64,000 bases of DNA from Thysanoteuthis rhombus (taxonomy: Eukaryota; Mollusca; Cephalopoda; Oegopsida; Thysanoteuthidae), in NCBI GenBank assembly GCA_963457665.1, contig OY735206.1, forward strand, positions 26,983,710-27,047,709, written 5' to 3'. Position numbers and translations under genes: made by a program. Shown in pieces: positions 12,895 through 25,740 of this stretch; within the stretch, counting starts at the first letter, position 1, and every line of letters starts with the position of its first letter. The notes beneath the pieces are model-generated. The model searched no databases, was not told the origin of the DNA, and saw nothing but the letters and a program-made list of their open reading frames with translations.

Positions 12895-14035
12895 ATTAAT
12901 GTTTGAAAGAAACCCAGAAAACCTCAATAATTACTGACCAATAAGTCCAATCAACTGCATCAACAAACATTCCACCAAGGTAATCACCAACGGAATTACC
13001 AAAAAAACGTTTGACGAAAACCAACCATGGGAACAAGCTGGCTTTAGAAGAAGCTACTCGACCATGGGCCATTTCCATTCGATAAACTAACTAAAAGAAA
13101 CAGCATTAGAATAAAGAATGCTACTTGCAGTAACACTTACAGACTTCAAGAAGGCCTTTGACTCAGTTGAAAACCCCAAAGTCATTGATGCTATCACCTG
13201 ACAAGGAGTAGACACCGTATAGTCAGAGTATTACATTATATATACCGTTACAGCAGCGCTTTTATCAGGTTACATAAAAACTCAGAGCTCTTTTAGCACC
13301 AAAAAGACCAGCTCTTTCAAACTTTTTACAGCCAACCTTAGGATGATCTTTAGAAACGTAGACTTGTAAAACAAAGGAATAGTTAAGCAACCTCAGTTTT
13401 ATACACATTGTTCTTTTTGAAGGAAACTTCTACGACCTCGAACTAATACCAGATGAACTGGACAAAGAAAGTAAGAAAGCGTCCATGAAATCCTCAAAAG
13501 GAAAGGGAATCAAGTGGAGAATCACTTTATGAAGGCAAACCTTTGGTAGGCCAAGCTCAACATTGAAGAACGAGAAATTCCTATAGTTCTAAAAAGGGAC
13601 ACATACAACAAATGCATCTTCCCAATAGTCTACTGTAGAGCTAAAATATGGAATCTAACCAAGAGACTGACCTACAAACTAAGAATCATGCAACGTGCAC
13701 GTGAAAAAAATCGCGCTCAACATCACATAAAGGGCCCACAACACAGAACAGTATATTAGGAATCTGAGATATCATAGGGACCATTAAGAAAGTCAAATGG
13801 ATATAGGCTTGCCATGTTGCAAGGATGGGAGAAAACTGATGGATCACACCACATGGATCCCCTGAGATGAAATGTGGAACCGGAGCCGGCAGACAATGGG
13901 ATGGTGGGACTAACTGTACAGGATCAGAAAATGTTGGTTCAGCGAAGCACACGATAGAGTAATGTAGCGAATGCCTGGGATGGTCATTGTCCAATAACAG
14001 ACAATAAATGACTTACGATGCTACTGATGATGATG
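12895..14035 (+). mobile_element. RTE-like LINE remnant, RT palm through 3' tail (degenerate)
   Basis: Plus-strand translation shows the same ordered blocks as the copy at 8045: a Pro-Glu-Asn-Leu-Asn-Asn-Tyr-like start, a DFKKAFDS-type palm block near 13145-13170, then the C-terminal tail (13640-13830). The conserved 3' non-coding part follows, with CACACCACATGGATCCCC and GCACACGATAGAGTAATG. It ends in (GAT)n from about 14020. Many stop codons and indels make it inactive. A (GAT)n/(CAT)n junction follows directly. Confidence 0.85.
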
Positions 14036-14085
14036 ATGATCATGATCATCATCATCATGATCATCATCATCATCATCATCATCAA
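14022..14085. repeat. (GAT)n-(CAT)n inverted trinucleotide block
   Basis: A run of GAT triplets meets runs of CAT triplets around a central ATGATCAT, so the block is nearly self-complementary and could fold as a hairpin. The left half is the expected tail of the upstream LINE copy. Confidence 0.85.
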
Positions 14086-16195
14086 AATTAATCCAATATT
14101 AGTATGTTATATATTTCCTAGATTTTAAATATCTATTTGGAAAATGTAAATGTTCTTAGGTGTTATGAAATGTCTCTTGACTGAATGTTGGATGGAAATG
14201 AATTGCAAGGTTTACATGCAGGAAAAGAACTAGTGTATCGATGATCTGACTTTCAGGGTTTTTTTTCTTTCTCATATCTCCCATTTTCCTTTTCCACCTC
14301 CTTTTTTTCCATCCCTTATCTCTCGCCCCTTTTATTCCCATGTTGCCTTAAAAGACAGAATCACAGCTTAGCGTTCACGTCCATGTATTTCAAAAAGCTT
14401 CGCTCGTCACAGCGTTTTCGTTTTCCAACGTGTGTCGAACAGTATTGTGATGAGATGATTCTGAAACTCTCTGGTGTCTCTCTTTATCGGTTTGATTTTT
14501 TTTTTTTTTTTTGATTTCTTTCGGAGAACGGGAAGAAGTTTTACCTTATTTAACCCTCTCTTTTTCCTTTTCCACATCTCTCTCTCTCCCTCTTTTTCTG
14601 CCTCTTTTTCCCACTAACTTTCTCTTCCCCGGCACTACCAGGAAAATAGCTGCTAAAAGACAGACAAAGGACCATTCCTGGCATCTACTGAATACGCAGA
14701 TTCTACAAAAGTCTCCGTTACTGTTTCGTAAAACTGGTATGTAAAAAAAATGTTGTAAACTTTTCGTATTTTGACCTTTTGGTCTCTCTTTCTCGAAAAA
14801 ATAATCGTTAATTATACATTGGAGCGGCGTAAACCATGTTTATCCAATGTATTTACGTTACATAAACTAGTTTGACCATTTGAAAGCATACATTTAAAAA
14901 TATTAGACTACAAAGGATACAAGTCTCTTTCCGGAAAAATGAATCGAAGAAACATACATAGAGAAATGAGCTTGAGTGGGTATTTTTCAGCTGTTCTATT
15001 CTAGAGTAAATATTCTATGAATTCGTTGATAGACAACACATCTTGTATGAATCTGTGTGCGGGAGTTAAACAGCAATGTGGATAATATATCATTAAATGT
15101 TATTCTACAAATCGTATCATAATCAGCGTGCTACCCGAATGAAAATAATGTGTGAGGAATCATTAAAAAAATGTTGTTGCTGAGCATCAACGAGATGACA
15201 TGGATTAGTTCCGTGTATCTCATCTGGTAGCGACTTTCCAGAGCTTTTGAAAAATCACAAGTTGTCTATATACATCACTTCATGATAAATCATGGTCTAT
15301 GTGTATGTATCTGCTCGAGTTGTCTTATGTTTATCACGTTCAACTTGTATGCAGAAGGTCACTATTTCGATTCCCAGTACGTGCGAAAATATAGGTCAAA
15401 TCCCTCGGTGCAATTACCAGCCAAGTGAATACACCAAAGCCGTGAGATTGGGGTCTGCGGTCACGTCTTCCCCGGAAAACGTGCATGACCTTACACAAAA
15501 TTCCTCTTTCGCTGTGTGCTGGCACCGTTTTAAAAGTCATAGCTTTAGGGCAGATCAACCTACAATGTTAATGGTCTGATGAAGTAAGTATCTGCAAGCA
15601 TCTATTCTCATACACATTAACCACAGTATACACGGACACTTGATTCCGATTTATATCATTTATTTATCATTACTGATCTTTGGAAAAGAGCGCTATCGCG
15701 AATGGATACTAAGTAAGGTAAGGCTAAACAGGATATTACGGTATGTTCATTTGAAGCATGAATGCATTCGCTTTTTATCTCTATGTATTACAGACAAAGT
15801 ATTTAACTCATCATTTCTGTTCGGAGGAATCTCATTTTAAGCTCATATACCAATACCGTGTTTCCTCATATTTTTAATAGTCAGTGTGCTGAAAAGGTGG
15901 TAATTATTTGGAATGAGCCCGTAAACTCAAGGCGCTCGAAGGGAGATAACTTTATTTCAATCCTAATCCAATCCCTGACCCCAATTCTCACCCTAATCCC
16001 AGATTAGATAGAATAGGTATGTTATCATTGTGTTTAATATGCGGAATAGGCTAGCAACAGCATGAATAAGCGTTTCGATTGATGTTATATTCCTTTTAAA
16101 ATTTGAACGTTGTATCACGCGTACAAGTTGTAGCTAGAAGGCTGAAAAAATTTAAATATTGCTCCTGAAGTCTAAAAAAGAAGGACTTTTTCTGT
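14086..16195. other. Non-coding stretch, possible old SINE at 15290-15400
   Basis: A T/C-rich tract lies at 14500-14630. At 15355-15385 a TTTCGATTCCCAGTACG word resembles a tRNA B box, but no convincing A box or cloverleaf is visible. AAGGGAGATAAC at 15939 is a word I associate with molluscan repeats. A degenerate CCCTAA-like patch spans about 15957-16010. Confidence 0.4.
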
Positions 16196-16400
16196 TGTTT
16201 GAACCCTTCTCCAATAGGATTTTATTCTAGTGTTCAATTTACAAAGTAGGATTATGCCAAATAGGTTTGCGCTTGTTTTTCAGAAATTCCGACTTTTTAG
16301 TGATGCAACAAAATGTGATAGAAGTATTACATCCATTGATCACCCCAACACGGCATGCAGCTAAAAGACATTGTTTACTATCGACTGACTAAATTCTATT
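16196..16400 (-). repeat. Dispersed repeat family A/B, copy 3 (module A, minus)
   Basis: The minus strand carries the family order: AATGTCTTTTAGCTGCATGC, then GTGTTGGGGTGATCAATGG. The upstream flank TTCAATTTACAAAGTAGG is shared with the copy at 24655-25125. Confidence 0.6.
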
Positions 16401-16584
16401 TCTATTGTGTGCAAAATTCTCGTGTTGTGCATTTTCCTTATGTAAATGAGATCTTTTTTCTTGTTAATAATGACACTACCTATCCCCTATCATTAATGAG
16501 ATTGTATAGACACATTATAATATAATACAAGTATCATTACATTAACTAATATTGTATTAGAACATGATAGCTAAAAATGTCATC

Positions 16585-16870
16585 AAAACTGTCCAAATCG
16601 GTTTCTTCAGTTTTTAAGTTGATTAGTTACCCCACCAACCGAAAAATGATTTTTAGGGTTATAGATTCGCAATGTAAGTTCATGCTAAATAAGTTCCTCT
16701 TTTGCACTGCTTTGTTTTTTGGAAATTCAGACATTTTACCGATTCAACAAGATTGACTTATTCATTGATCACCCCTTTTTCAATTTTTTTCATTGATCAT
16801 CCTCAATGCGACAAACTGTTTTTTTCTATTGAGTGAATAACTAGACATAGACTTCGTTTAGTTTGTCGTT
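16585..16870 (-). repeat. Dispersed repeat family A/B, copy 4 (minus)
   Basis: Module B (AAAACTGTCCAAATCGGTTT, 16588-16607) is followed by module A in inverted orientation, with a decayed TTGATCACCCC core near 16760-16805. Order and orientation match the minus copy at 24655-25125. Confidence 0.55.
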
Positions 16871-18424
16871 CCATCAAATGAAACATGAATGAGTTGAACA
16901 ACCATAGCCATCGAATGTGGCGAAGAGTTCTATCTACTTTTATATATGCGTTTGCTTATGTGTATGCTTGTGTGTTTATGAGTGTCTGTCCTCTTGGCCA
17001 TTCAGTTTTGCCTCAGACTTGAAAATTAGGATCAGTACTCCACTAGACCCGTTCTAAACGAAAGGTTTTTAATTTGGGGGAAAAGAGCTTTTTAGACCTA
17101 GGGGAAATTGACGGGTTTATCACTAACGTCAGGGTTCTCTATAATCTTGATGTTTATTGTTTTTTGTTTTTTTTTACTCGATTTTAGATGTTTCCCACCG
17201 GAACACGTCACAAGTGTTTTCATTGGAATTCATTCTGACTGAATTTATTCTCCAACGGCATCTTTTTTTTACCTGACTCCAAATCTTGAAGTTAAGATTC
17301 AATTATTTACTGAGATTGCAATTATTTCTTATCTTTATGCGATGCAAAATTGAAGTGAATTTATAAAGATATCACCAATTGATTCACAGATTTATATTAT
17401 CAGAGTTGTTGGAGATAATTGAATCAAAATTCATTTATATCATTCAATACTACATCGGTTTATGCAATCAACCTTCACTAAAGTAAACTGGTGCTTTTAT
17501 GCTGGCTACGACATCAGCTGTCCCTAGCGAGGCTTTACATATCACGATTTTTCGGTCTCGGCTAATCGTTCGAGGCATCGAGGCTACTTGTTCGAGGCTT
17601 GAAGACAACGATACCCGTGATTGGGATCATATACTTCGACATACGCCATTTCACAAATAATTGAGGAGGGCAGGAGACGGATTCATACTTTTCTAAAGGG
17701 AATTAGTCTGGGTCCGAATTTGAAATGCACTCTTTCCATATTCCAAGTGATTCCCAACCATGTATACGCACATCTTGAAGAGATCTGTGCCCTTCTGACG
17801 TCCCATGACACGAATCGTTTGCAATTGCTTCATCGATTTATCTCCATAAGCAGAAGCTGCAGGATACATGTTGATATACACGTCAGTTTTTTTTAGTAGG
17901 AGTGACAGAATCTCACCATTCGTGTTCATCGACAAAGGAATTGTGGCCATTCTATTTACACTCAAGGAACAGGCTTGAAAGTCAGACCAGAAATGCACTA
18001 GTTATTTTCAGTTGTTTTAATCTTACAAGAGCAGTTTTCTCAACTTCATATCGAAATCAAAATCTAGAATTGCGACAAAAACATCTAGATTCCCCAAATA
18101 TATATGTAAATCTTAGATATGTTATCAATTGTCAATAAATTAAATGTAACTTATTGTTCAATGTTTATAATATTATTGTATTGTTTAATGATCAAGTACA
18201 TTACTTTTCTTTTTACACTAAATTGAATGAAAATATTTCTTATCGTATCAAAAGTTATCAAAATAGCAATTTGTCGCATTTGATTGCGGTGAAAGACGTG
18301 TAAATTGGCTATAGTAATCAAGGGACGTAACTTGGCAACATCTAAATTGGCAACACTCTACAAAAAACGTAAATAACACTTTGATACGTCTGTTAGTCAC
18401 GGCAATCGATGCTACCGCATTGAA
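16871..18424. other. Non-coding stretch, nothing recognised
   Basis: Only short unsupported frames, the longest about 100 codons on the minus strand at 17693-17998 with no motif. The word TTCGAGGC repeats near 17568-17598. Confidence 0.45.
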
Positions 18425-20075
18425 TAATGAAAGATACGTTACTTTTATAATGAAGGAAGAAATTTTACGTTAGTTCTTACTAAAAAAAGAAATGATACGT
18501 TACGTTTTGCTAAAAAATAAAATAATACGTTATATTTTGTAAAAGGAAGGAATTATACGTTACTTCTTACTAAAGGAAAAAATAATACGCTATTTTTCAC
18601 ATAAGAAAGAAATGAAACATATTTTTTTACAAAAAAAAAATGACGTGCTACTTTTACTAAAAAAAAGAAAGAACTTTCACCAATGAAAGAAATGATACCT
18701 TACTTTTCATCTGAGAATGAAATGATACTCAACTTTTTACTCAAGAGAAAAATGATACGTTACTTCTTATTTGAGAAAGAAATGATACCTTACTTTTTAC
18801 TTAAAAAAGAAACAATACGTTACTATTTACTAAAGAATGGAATGATATGCTACTTCTTACGAGAAGAAAGTAATGATACGTTACTTTTTACTAGAGAGAG
18901 AGAGATGATATTACTTTCCAGATGAAAGAGATAATGCATTACTTTTTCTAAGGAAAGAAATGTAGGTTACCTTCAATTCAAGAAAAAAATTATACGTTTC
19001 TTCCTACCACGGAAAGGAATAAAAAGTTACTTTTTATTGAATAGAGAAATGATGTTACTTTCTTACTGGGAAAATAGATGATACGTTAGTTTTTACACGA
19101 AAAAAGAATACGCCACTTTTTCCCAAAGGTAGGAATGATGCGTTTCTTCTCACTAAAAAGAATTATACGTTCTGTCTTACTCAAGAAAGAAATGATAATT
19201 ATTTTTTACTAAAAAGGGGAATGATACGTTACTTTCTGAAGAAAGAAATTGTCTGTTACTTTTTACTAAGTAGAGAATTGGTATGTTACTTTTTTACCAA
19301 GGGAAGAAATAATACCTTATATTTAACTAAAGAAAGAAATGATATGCTATTTTTCACCAAACATAGAGACGATATGTTACTTTTCACGAATGAAAGAAAT
19401 GATAAGTTATCGTTCATTATAGAGAGAAATAATTGTTTACTCCTTACAAAAGAATGAACGACACGTTATCACTTATTCAAGACAGAAATGATACGTTACC
19501 TATTACTAAACAACGGAATGATACGTCATGCTCTACTTAAGAAAGAAATGATAATTGATTTTTTCACTGAAGAGAGATATAATACGTTACTGTCTTCTAG
19601 CAAAAGAAATGATAGTTACTTTTTTTCGAAAGATAAATGATACAGTACCTTTTATTCAAGAGAAAAATGATACATTACTTTTTACTAAATGAAGAAATGA
19701 TACGTTTCTTTTTACTAAGTACAGAAATGATAGGTTAATCTTTAATAAATAAAAAAGGAATGACACATCACTTTTCTTTACTAAAGAAAGAAATGATACG
19801 TTACTTCTCACTAAAGAGAAAGATAATACGTAACTTATTATCCCCCCAAAATGATACGTAACTTCTTACCACAGAAAGAAATGATACCTTACTCTTCACT
19901 CAAGAAAGAGAATGATACATTACATTTTACTCAAGAAAGAAATGATCCCTTACTTTTCACTAACGAGAGAAATGGTGCATTACTTTTTACAGACTGAAAA
20001 AAAATACGTTACATTTTACTGAAAAAAGAAATGATACGTTGTTTTACACAAAAAAAGGACAAAAACGTATTTTCA
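18425..20075. repeat. 30-bp minisatellite, about 55 diverged copies
   Basis: A tandem array with a consensus unit close to AATGATACGTTACTTTTTAC followed by TAAAGAAAGA. Six consecutive units at 18689-18868 are exactly 30 bp; later units vary by a base or two. Individual units differ at many positions, so the array is old or was not recently homogenised. Because 30 is a multiple of three, frames of 60-80 codons repeating about ten residues appear in it. These are by-products, not genes. Confidence 0.95.
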
Positions 20076-21098
20076 TATACTTGTGCAACCTTCGTTGTCC
20101 TTATTTTGTGAAATGTCCGATATCCTGAGCCAAACCGTTCCATTCATGCATTCATTAAAGATATTTTCATTTCACTGGCTTGATCAGACTGTCAAAAGTG
20201 CCCTGCACTCACTGATTGATGTCTAGTAACCAAACAAGACAAATACATTGAAATATTATGAGTGACAGTGTTTATGTGTTTGTAAGTATATAACAGAGAG
20301 GCTATTGTGTGCTTATCACGCTATAAAAAAAAGTATTTGAGGATGGGTGAAAATGTGACATGCCTACTTGATAGAGCTGAGGATGTTTTGAAACAAAAAG
20401 TTTTGAGAAAAAAATTGTGGAGTTCTAGAGGGATGAGAGCTCCAATCACTATGTAACAATAATGCCAACGCAGAACGTACTTTCTGCCCATATACATACC
20501 TTTCATTGTGATATAATTATTCAAGTAGTGTGAAATGAAGAGAAAACTGCCTTCTCAGATTTAAATTAGAATAGAATTTTGTAGGAAGAAAAATATTTTT
20601 GAAAGTTTTTGACGGCTGCACTCATATTGTGGCTATAATGTAAAATGGACACTTATTTCTCGTTTAATACACACCCGTCTTATGTATGAACCACATGAAT
20701 ATATTATCACTTGGCCACACTGCAATGCGCTTCAGATACAAGTATGTAGATATGTTATGCATGTAGTTCAAAATCGCATGGACTCTGGTCTGGTCTTGGC
20801 ATTGTTGTACGCACAAAGACCGCAAACCAGTAGAACGTGTCTTATTATGTAGTTGCACACGATTGATAAGGCTGCATGTTGCATTGATGTAGTGCTATGT
20901 TATCGTATCTATCTGTGCTATACTCCTTGAACTATTTTCATAATCATACATACGTATGGTACATATTCTGACACATGTGTAATTTTCCCAAGACACAAAT
21001 TGAGGACAAAAATGACCCTCACACGGAGAAATTAAAGGAACCAAACCTTGACAACACCTCGACCCTCGTGAATATACTGCAAACAATATAGATATGTT

Positions 21099-21103
<5 letters not shown>
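20076..21103. other. Non-coding stretch, nothing recognised
   Basis: No exon, RNA gene or transposon signature seen. Confidence 0.5.
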
Positions 21104-21140
<37 letters not shown>

Positions 21141-21178
21141 AATGTGCACGCGTGTGTGTGCGTGTGTGTGTATGTGCA
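21104..21178. repeat. (GT)n microsatellite
   Basis: A direct GT dinucleotide run with a few interruptions (GCGTGAATGTGCACGCGTG). Confidence 0.95.
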
Positions 21179-21769
21179 TTTTTTCTTTTAAACATATTTC
21201 GTTAAAGAAGACGGATAGAGTTTGTTTGGTCAATCTTTGTAAGCTTTTCTTGTTTGCAAATCCGGTGTTTTATCGCGGGATCACAGGTGTGAAGGGACTG
21301 TCCAAAGTTCAATGAGTTCACACGTGTGCATCATCACTATTTTCTGAATTCTGAGAAGTGTTACAGTTCATTCATTCCTTTCTCTCTCCCCCCTCTCTCT
21401 CTCTCTCTCCCACTCACTCTATCTCTCCTTCTTTCTTTCCACATAGCAACGTTATAACTGACCCATTCATCAGCCGTCAATTAGAATTATTAATTAGTTT
21501 TCTGCAAGACTCAAATCTGAATCCAGTAGCTTGGGAACTCGTCTTCCATTAGATAACTGAAAATATCATATTCTATCACGGTTATCATTCATTGTCATTC
21601 TGCCTCTTGGGTTAATGTTACCTTAATCATCGTGAATTTGAGGTGATGGTAATCCGTGGTCTTACGAATGTAAAATATGATAGTCAAATACAGTATACTA
21701 TGCCCCCAAAAAGGGATATAAAAGCTCAGAAAAGTATTACTCTACAACGAAGATATTAACACGAGACCT
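21179..21769. other. Non-coding spacer with a C/T-rich tract
   Basis: A C/T-rich tract lies at 21378-21440. No other feature seen. Confidence 0.5.
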
Positions 21770-22000
21770 GGTTAGTTGCTAAATCGAAACTGTTACACGA
21801 TCATTGTCTTTGAAAAGCATCCTGCGTTGGGGATGATCAATTTGAAAATTGGAAAAGGGGCTTCTTCCACGTTTTATTGGCCAGTGGGCATTTGTAAAGA
21901 CTTTTTTTCTTTTAAAAGGGGGTCGAATGCTGCTTGACATAAACTAGTGATCAACTTTTGCCTTAACTTAAATTGCAAATTGAATCCCCAATTAAAATCT
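21770..22000 (+). repeat. Dispersed repeat family A/B, copy 5 (module A)
   Basis: Contains CTGTTACACGATCATTGTCT, then GCGTTGGGGATGATCAATTT and GTCGAATGCTGCTTGACATA, in the same order as the copies at 4735 and 10505. Confidence 0.65.
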
Positions 22001-22997
22001 ATCAAGTAAGGTCTTTTAAAGAGAATAAACTTTTTTCCAGTTAAAATGAGGAGTTGATGCCTAAATTTTCAGCCCTCTATCCCAAGACCCTAAGTACGAT
22101 GAATCAATATATAACCAGCCAGCCAGACACGAATGAAAGATGTCGATAGTTTTAGTGATAGTTTTGATTGAAAATTTCTAATTCTTGCAAAAAAAACAAC
22201 ATAAATCTTGTCTTCATTTGAAACCTGGATTGTCATTTTTTAACTGGATGAGCCTCAATAAGAGATTATTACGACAATTTGGTGCATCAGGTGCACTATT
22301 TCCATCGTACGTAAACGAAACCATGGTGCGTAATATTTTGATAAAGTATAAATCAATATTTTTAAAGGGGGAAAATTACACCTGATGTATCTTACACACC
22401 GTTAATTTCGACAGTTATCATCATGATGTTTGATTATCTTGAAAAACATTTATTCTCAATTTTGGTTTATTTGGGGGGGTATTCTTGATTTGGCACGTTA
22501 GGAATATAGGATAGGGAGAGAGAATCTAAGTTTGAATATACATCATTCAAACATATATTATGTTATTTTGCAAAGAGATAATCTCCTGAAGGAAAAAACA
22601 AAATAAATATTCAAAATCCTGAATTTTTTTAAAAACAATTTGGAAAAAAAAAATTTTTATAATTTTTCTCAACGCGTCTTGTCAACACATTTATCCAGAA
22701 GAAAAGGATAATGTCTGTTTCAAGAAGATCAGTTCCTGAATAATGGAGGAAAGTTCATTTAAATTTTTAAAATATAAGTTTGAAAAATCAAGTTTAGTTT
22801 TTTTATAACCGAAACATTCCATTTATGACATAACATCTATTTATTTTTTACTTTGAAAGTACTTACATTATGTATATTTTGCTTTCGATACCTACATGAT
22901 GTACTTATACAATATGTATGATATACTTGATATGTTTTTTAGATATATGTGACTGCTGCTGCTGCCTGCCTGTGGGGGCACCCACTGCCATGGAACT

Positions 22998-22999
<2 letters not shown>
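22001..22999. other. Non-coding stretch, nothing recognised
   Basis: AT-rich with short frames only. Confidence 0.5.

Positions 23000-23082
<83 letters not shown>
23000..23082. repeat. Pure (AT)n microsatellite, about 41 units
   Basis: An uninterrupted AT dinucleotide run of roughly 83 bp, read directly. It is preceded by GC-richer sequence (CTGCTGCTGCCTGCCTG). Confidence 0.97.
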
Positions 23083-23085
<3 letters not shown>

Positions 23086-23194
23086 GTTGGAGAATACAGC
23101 AACAGGAATATATATTTTAGCATAAAATTTCAAATAGTCACTTACTTTGATGGAAAGCACAGTAACCAATAATACAGTAACCCCATATTTATCC

Positions 23195-23211
23195 GTATAT
23201 ATATATATATG

Positions 23212-23279
<68 letters not shown>

Positions 23280-23361
23280 TGTGTGTGTGTGAATGTGTGT
23301 GTGTGTTTAAATGTATATATATATATATGTATATATATATATAAGTATGCTTATATGCATG

Positions 23362-23394
<33 letters not shown>

Positions 23395-23525
23395 TTGTGT
23401 GTGTGAGTGAATGTGTGTGTGTGTTTAAATGTATATATATATATATGTATATATATATATAAGTATGCTTATATGCATGTATATATATGTGTGTGTGTGT
23501 GTGCGAGCGTGTGTGTACACATATA
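23195..23525. repeat. Compound AT/GT block with a 118-bp tandem duplication
   Basis: Alternating (AT)n and (GT)n runs. TTTAAATG at 23306 recurs at 23424, and AAGTATGCTTATATGCATG at 23343 recurs at 23461. Both are 118 bp apart, so a complex unit was tandemly duplicated. Confidence 0.92.
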
Positions 23526-24654
23526 TATAATTTAGATGTATTTATATTTGTTCACACTTTTTGCTAATCACACAGAAAGTAAGTACATAATGTGAATGTA
23601 TGTCTGATTGCAAAACGAATCCGCTATAGATTTTTTCTTTATGCTAACTGACATTCAAAAAGGTGTTGTTCGTTACACAGAAAGAGATGTCAGAACTTTT
23701 CCATTTACTCTGAAACTTTACAGCCAGGATTCTCGAATATTTTTCTGGCATTTCCCTGTGGATATTACGGGTTGCTCTTTGTGGATAACATGTTGAGATG
23801 CCGGCGAGACAACACCATTAGAGGCAGCTGATGAGGAATATTAGTTTTTTGGCAAACGCTTTTATGCATTTATGTGAGTGTTTCCTCGGGGTAATCGTTA
23901 CTTTTAGCGTATGATATTCTTATCATTTCTCAATTCTCAAAACGGAAGTCATTATAAACTTGAAAATTACCTCCCTTGATAGTCTATTTCATTGGAAATT
24001 GAACGAAATTTAGGCAAAATGTTCAGTTGTATTTGTACAGGCAAAATTTAATAATTACTGGAAAAGATAAAACTTTAGAATTTGATGTAATTAAATGAAA
24101 CGAATTTAAATCAATATTTTATGGAAGGAATAACCCTGAACCTCACCCTTATAACCCAACTCAAATTTAAACTCTAACCCATTACTTAATGTGATTCAAT
24201 ATTAATTCTATTTCAAGTTGAAACTGGAGATGATTCCTCTTAGATACATGAAACTGATCTAATCTGACGATTGAAGAAGAATATAAGACGCTTCAAGTAA
24301 CAGGATTTCCATCACTTCGGATCAGTGCATGATAAGGGAACGGCTCTGATTTTGATTCAATGAGCTTTTCGAAAAAGACTCCGATATTTTCAAATTTGAA
24401 ATTGCTTGAATCGAACAACTGATAGTTTCCAAAGGGTCAGGCCAATTGAATGTGCCACGTGTAGAAGAAAGTCTCGTTCCAGCTCCTCGATGGTTTGCTG
24501 TGTCATATTTGCAACAAGAAGATGGTGTGTTGTAATACAACAAAATCACCAGTCGACATCCTTACTCAAAATTTGGGTTTATCTCTTCCAACTCCTCTTT
24601 CCAACAAGTTAATTTCTCACTTTAATGCAACAACTCTTTGTTCATGGTCCAGGT
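23526..24654. other. Non-coding stretch, nothing recognised
   Basis: Short frames at 23608-23796 and 24322-24612 have no motif. A degenerate TAACCCTGAACC/CTAACCC patch lies at 24129-24182. Confidence 0.45.
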
Positions 24655-25125
24655 ATTGAAAAACGTCAACCAGAACCGTCAATATAGGTTTCTTCAGTTA
24701 TTAAGTAGGTTTGGTTGTCCGGCAGGCTGGCTGGCTGACCATCTATTTATGTGTGATGCATCCTGGGCACATCAAAGGAGCGAGAGAGATGAAAAATTGA
24801 TCTTGTATGCCTTATTAGCTCTAGAAAAAAAAGGTTTCTTTTTAGTTTTAGAAAAAATTCCAGTTCTGAATATGTTTTAATTTCTTGGGGGCGGGGGGTT
24901 CAATTTACAATTCATTCTTTACTTCGTGTTCGGTAGTGCTCAGGCTTCCTTTATGAAAATTAGAACTCTCATTAGAGATCAACGCCCTAGAGAAGTGAAT
25001 GATGTAATTAATTCATTGATCATGATTTTTTTCATTTTTCTCCAATTGATCACCCCCAACACGGGATGCTACCAAAAGATATTGGTCACATTGTAGTTTC
25101 TATTGAAAGACAAACAAGACCCTTT
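24655..25125 (-). repeat. Dispersed repeat family A/B, copy 6 (longest minus copy)
   Basis: Module B comes first (CCGTCAATATAGGTTTCTTC near 24677). About 350 bp later comes inverted module A, with TTGATCACCCCCAACACGGG near 25047 and CAAAAGATATTGGTCACATT just after. The full element is therefore roughly 450-500 bp. No coding capacity is evident. Confidence 0.65.
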
Positions 25126-25559
25126 TTCTAATAATGATTTTGAAGACATTTTCACCGCTTAATTAATTGCTGTGCTGATTAAAACAATTATGTCTCTCTT
25201 CCTTACTCCCCAGGAAGGAAAGAAGTAATAATATCAAGAGATGGAAGCTTATATGGGTAAGTTCAAATCTTGCACACACTTATAACTAAATGAATATGCA
25301 CCTTATACATCATCAATTTAGTAATTTGGTCATGAAAACTTACGTATTCCACCAAAAAATGTTGATTTTCAAAGTATTAAAGGTTAAAAATTATTTTCTA
25401 ATTTTTGCTAATTTTTTTTTGAAAGGATACAGTAGAGTACTGATGTCAATTCCCAGGTTTGTTAACAAAAATGTACGAACAGGTGTGCTGAAACACAAAC
25501 CCGCGTGTGATTTTATGCTGAATTGGTTCTTTAGTTTGTGTGTTGCAATTTAAACGCTT

Positions 25560-25740
25560 GTTTTTCGAAAATTTAAATTCTTAGTGATTACCGACCAACA
25601 GAGGGCATGAAGAGTAAATAATCCCAAAATCATCATTTTTTTCCATTTCTTTGATGTATCATCAAACAACACAGAATGATGCAAAAAGAGGTTGGTCACG
25701 AGAGAATTTCTATTGAGTAACTATCAACCTGGATTCCATT
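25560..25740 (-). repeat. Dispersed repeat family A/B, copy 7 (decayed)
   Basis: Shows AACAACACAGAATGATGC, AAAAAGAGGTTGGTCACGAG and TTTCTATTGAGTAAC in the inverted family order, but the GATCA core is damaged. Confidence 0.45.

Noticed and set aside
15340..15579. Frames on both strands and a tRNA B-box-like word
   Set aside because: Neither a cloverleaf nor a convincing A box could be drawn, and the frames have no motif.
18683..19457. Frames of 78-80 codons repeating a ten-residue Met-Ile-x-Tyr-Phe unit
   Set aside because: By-product of the 30-bp minisatellite. Frames break and shift repeatedly along the array.
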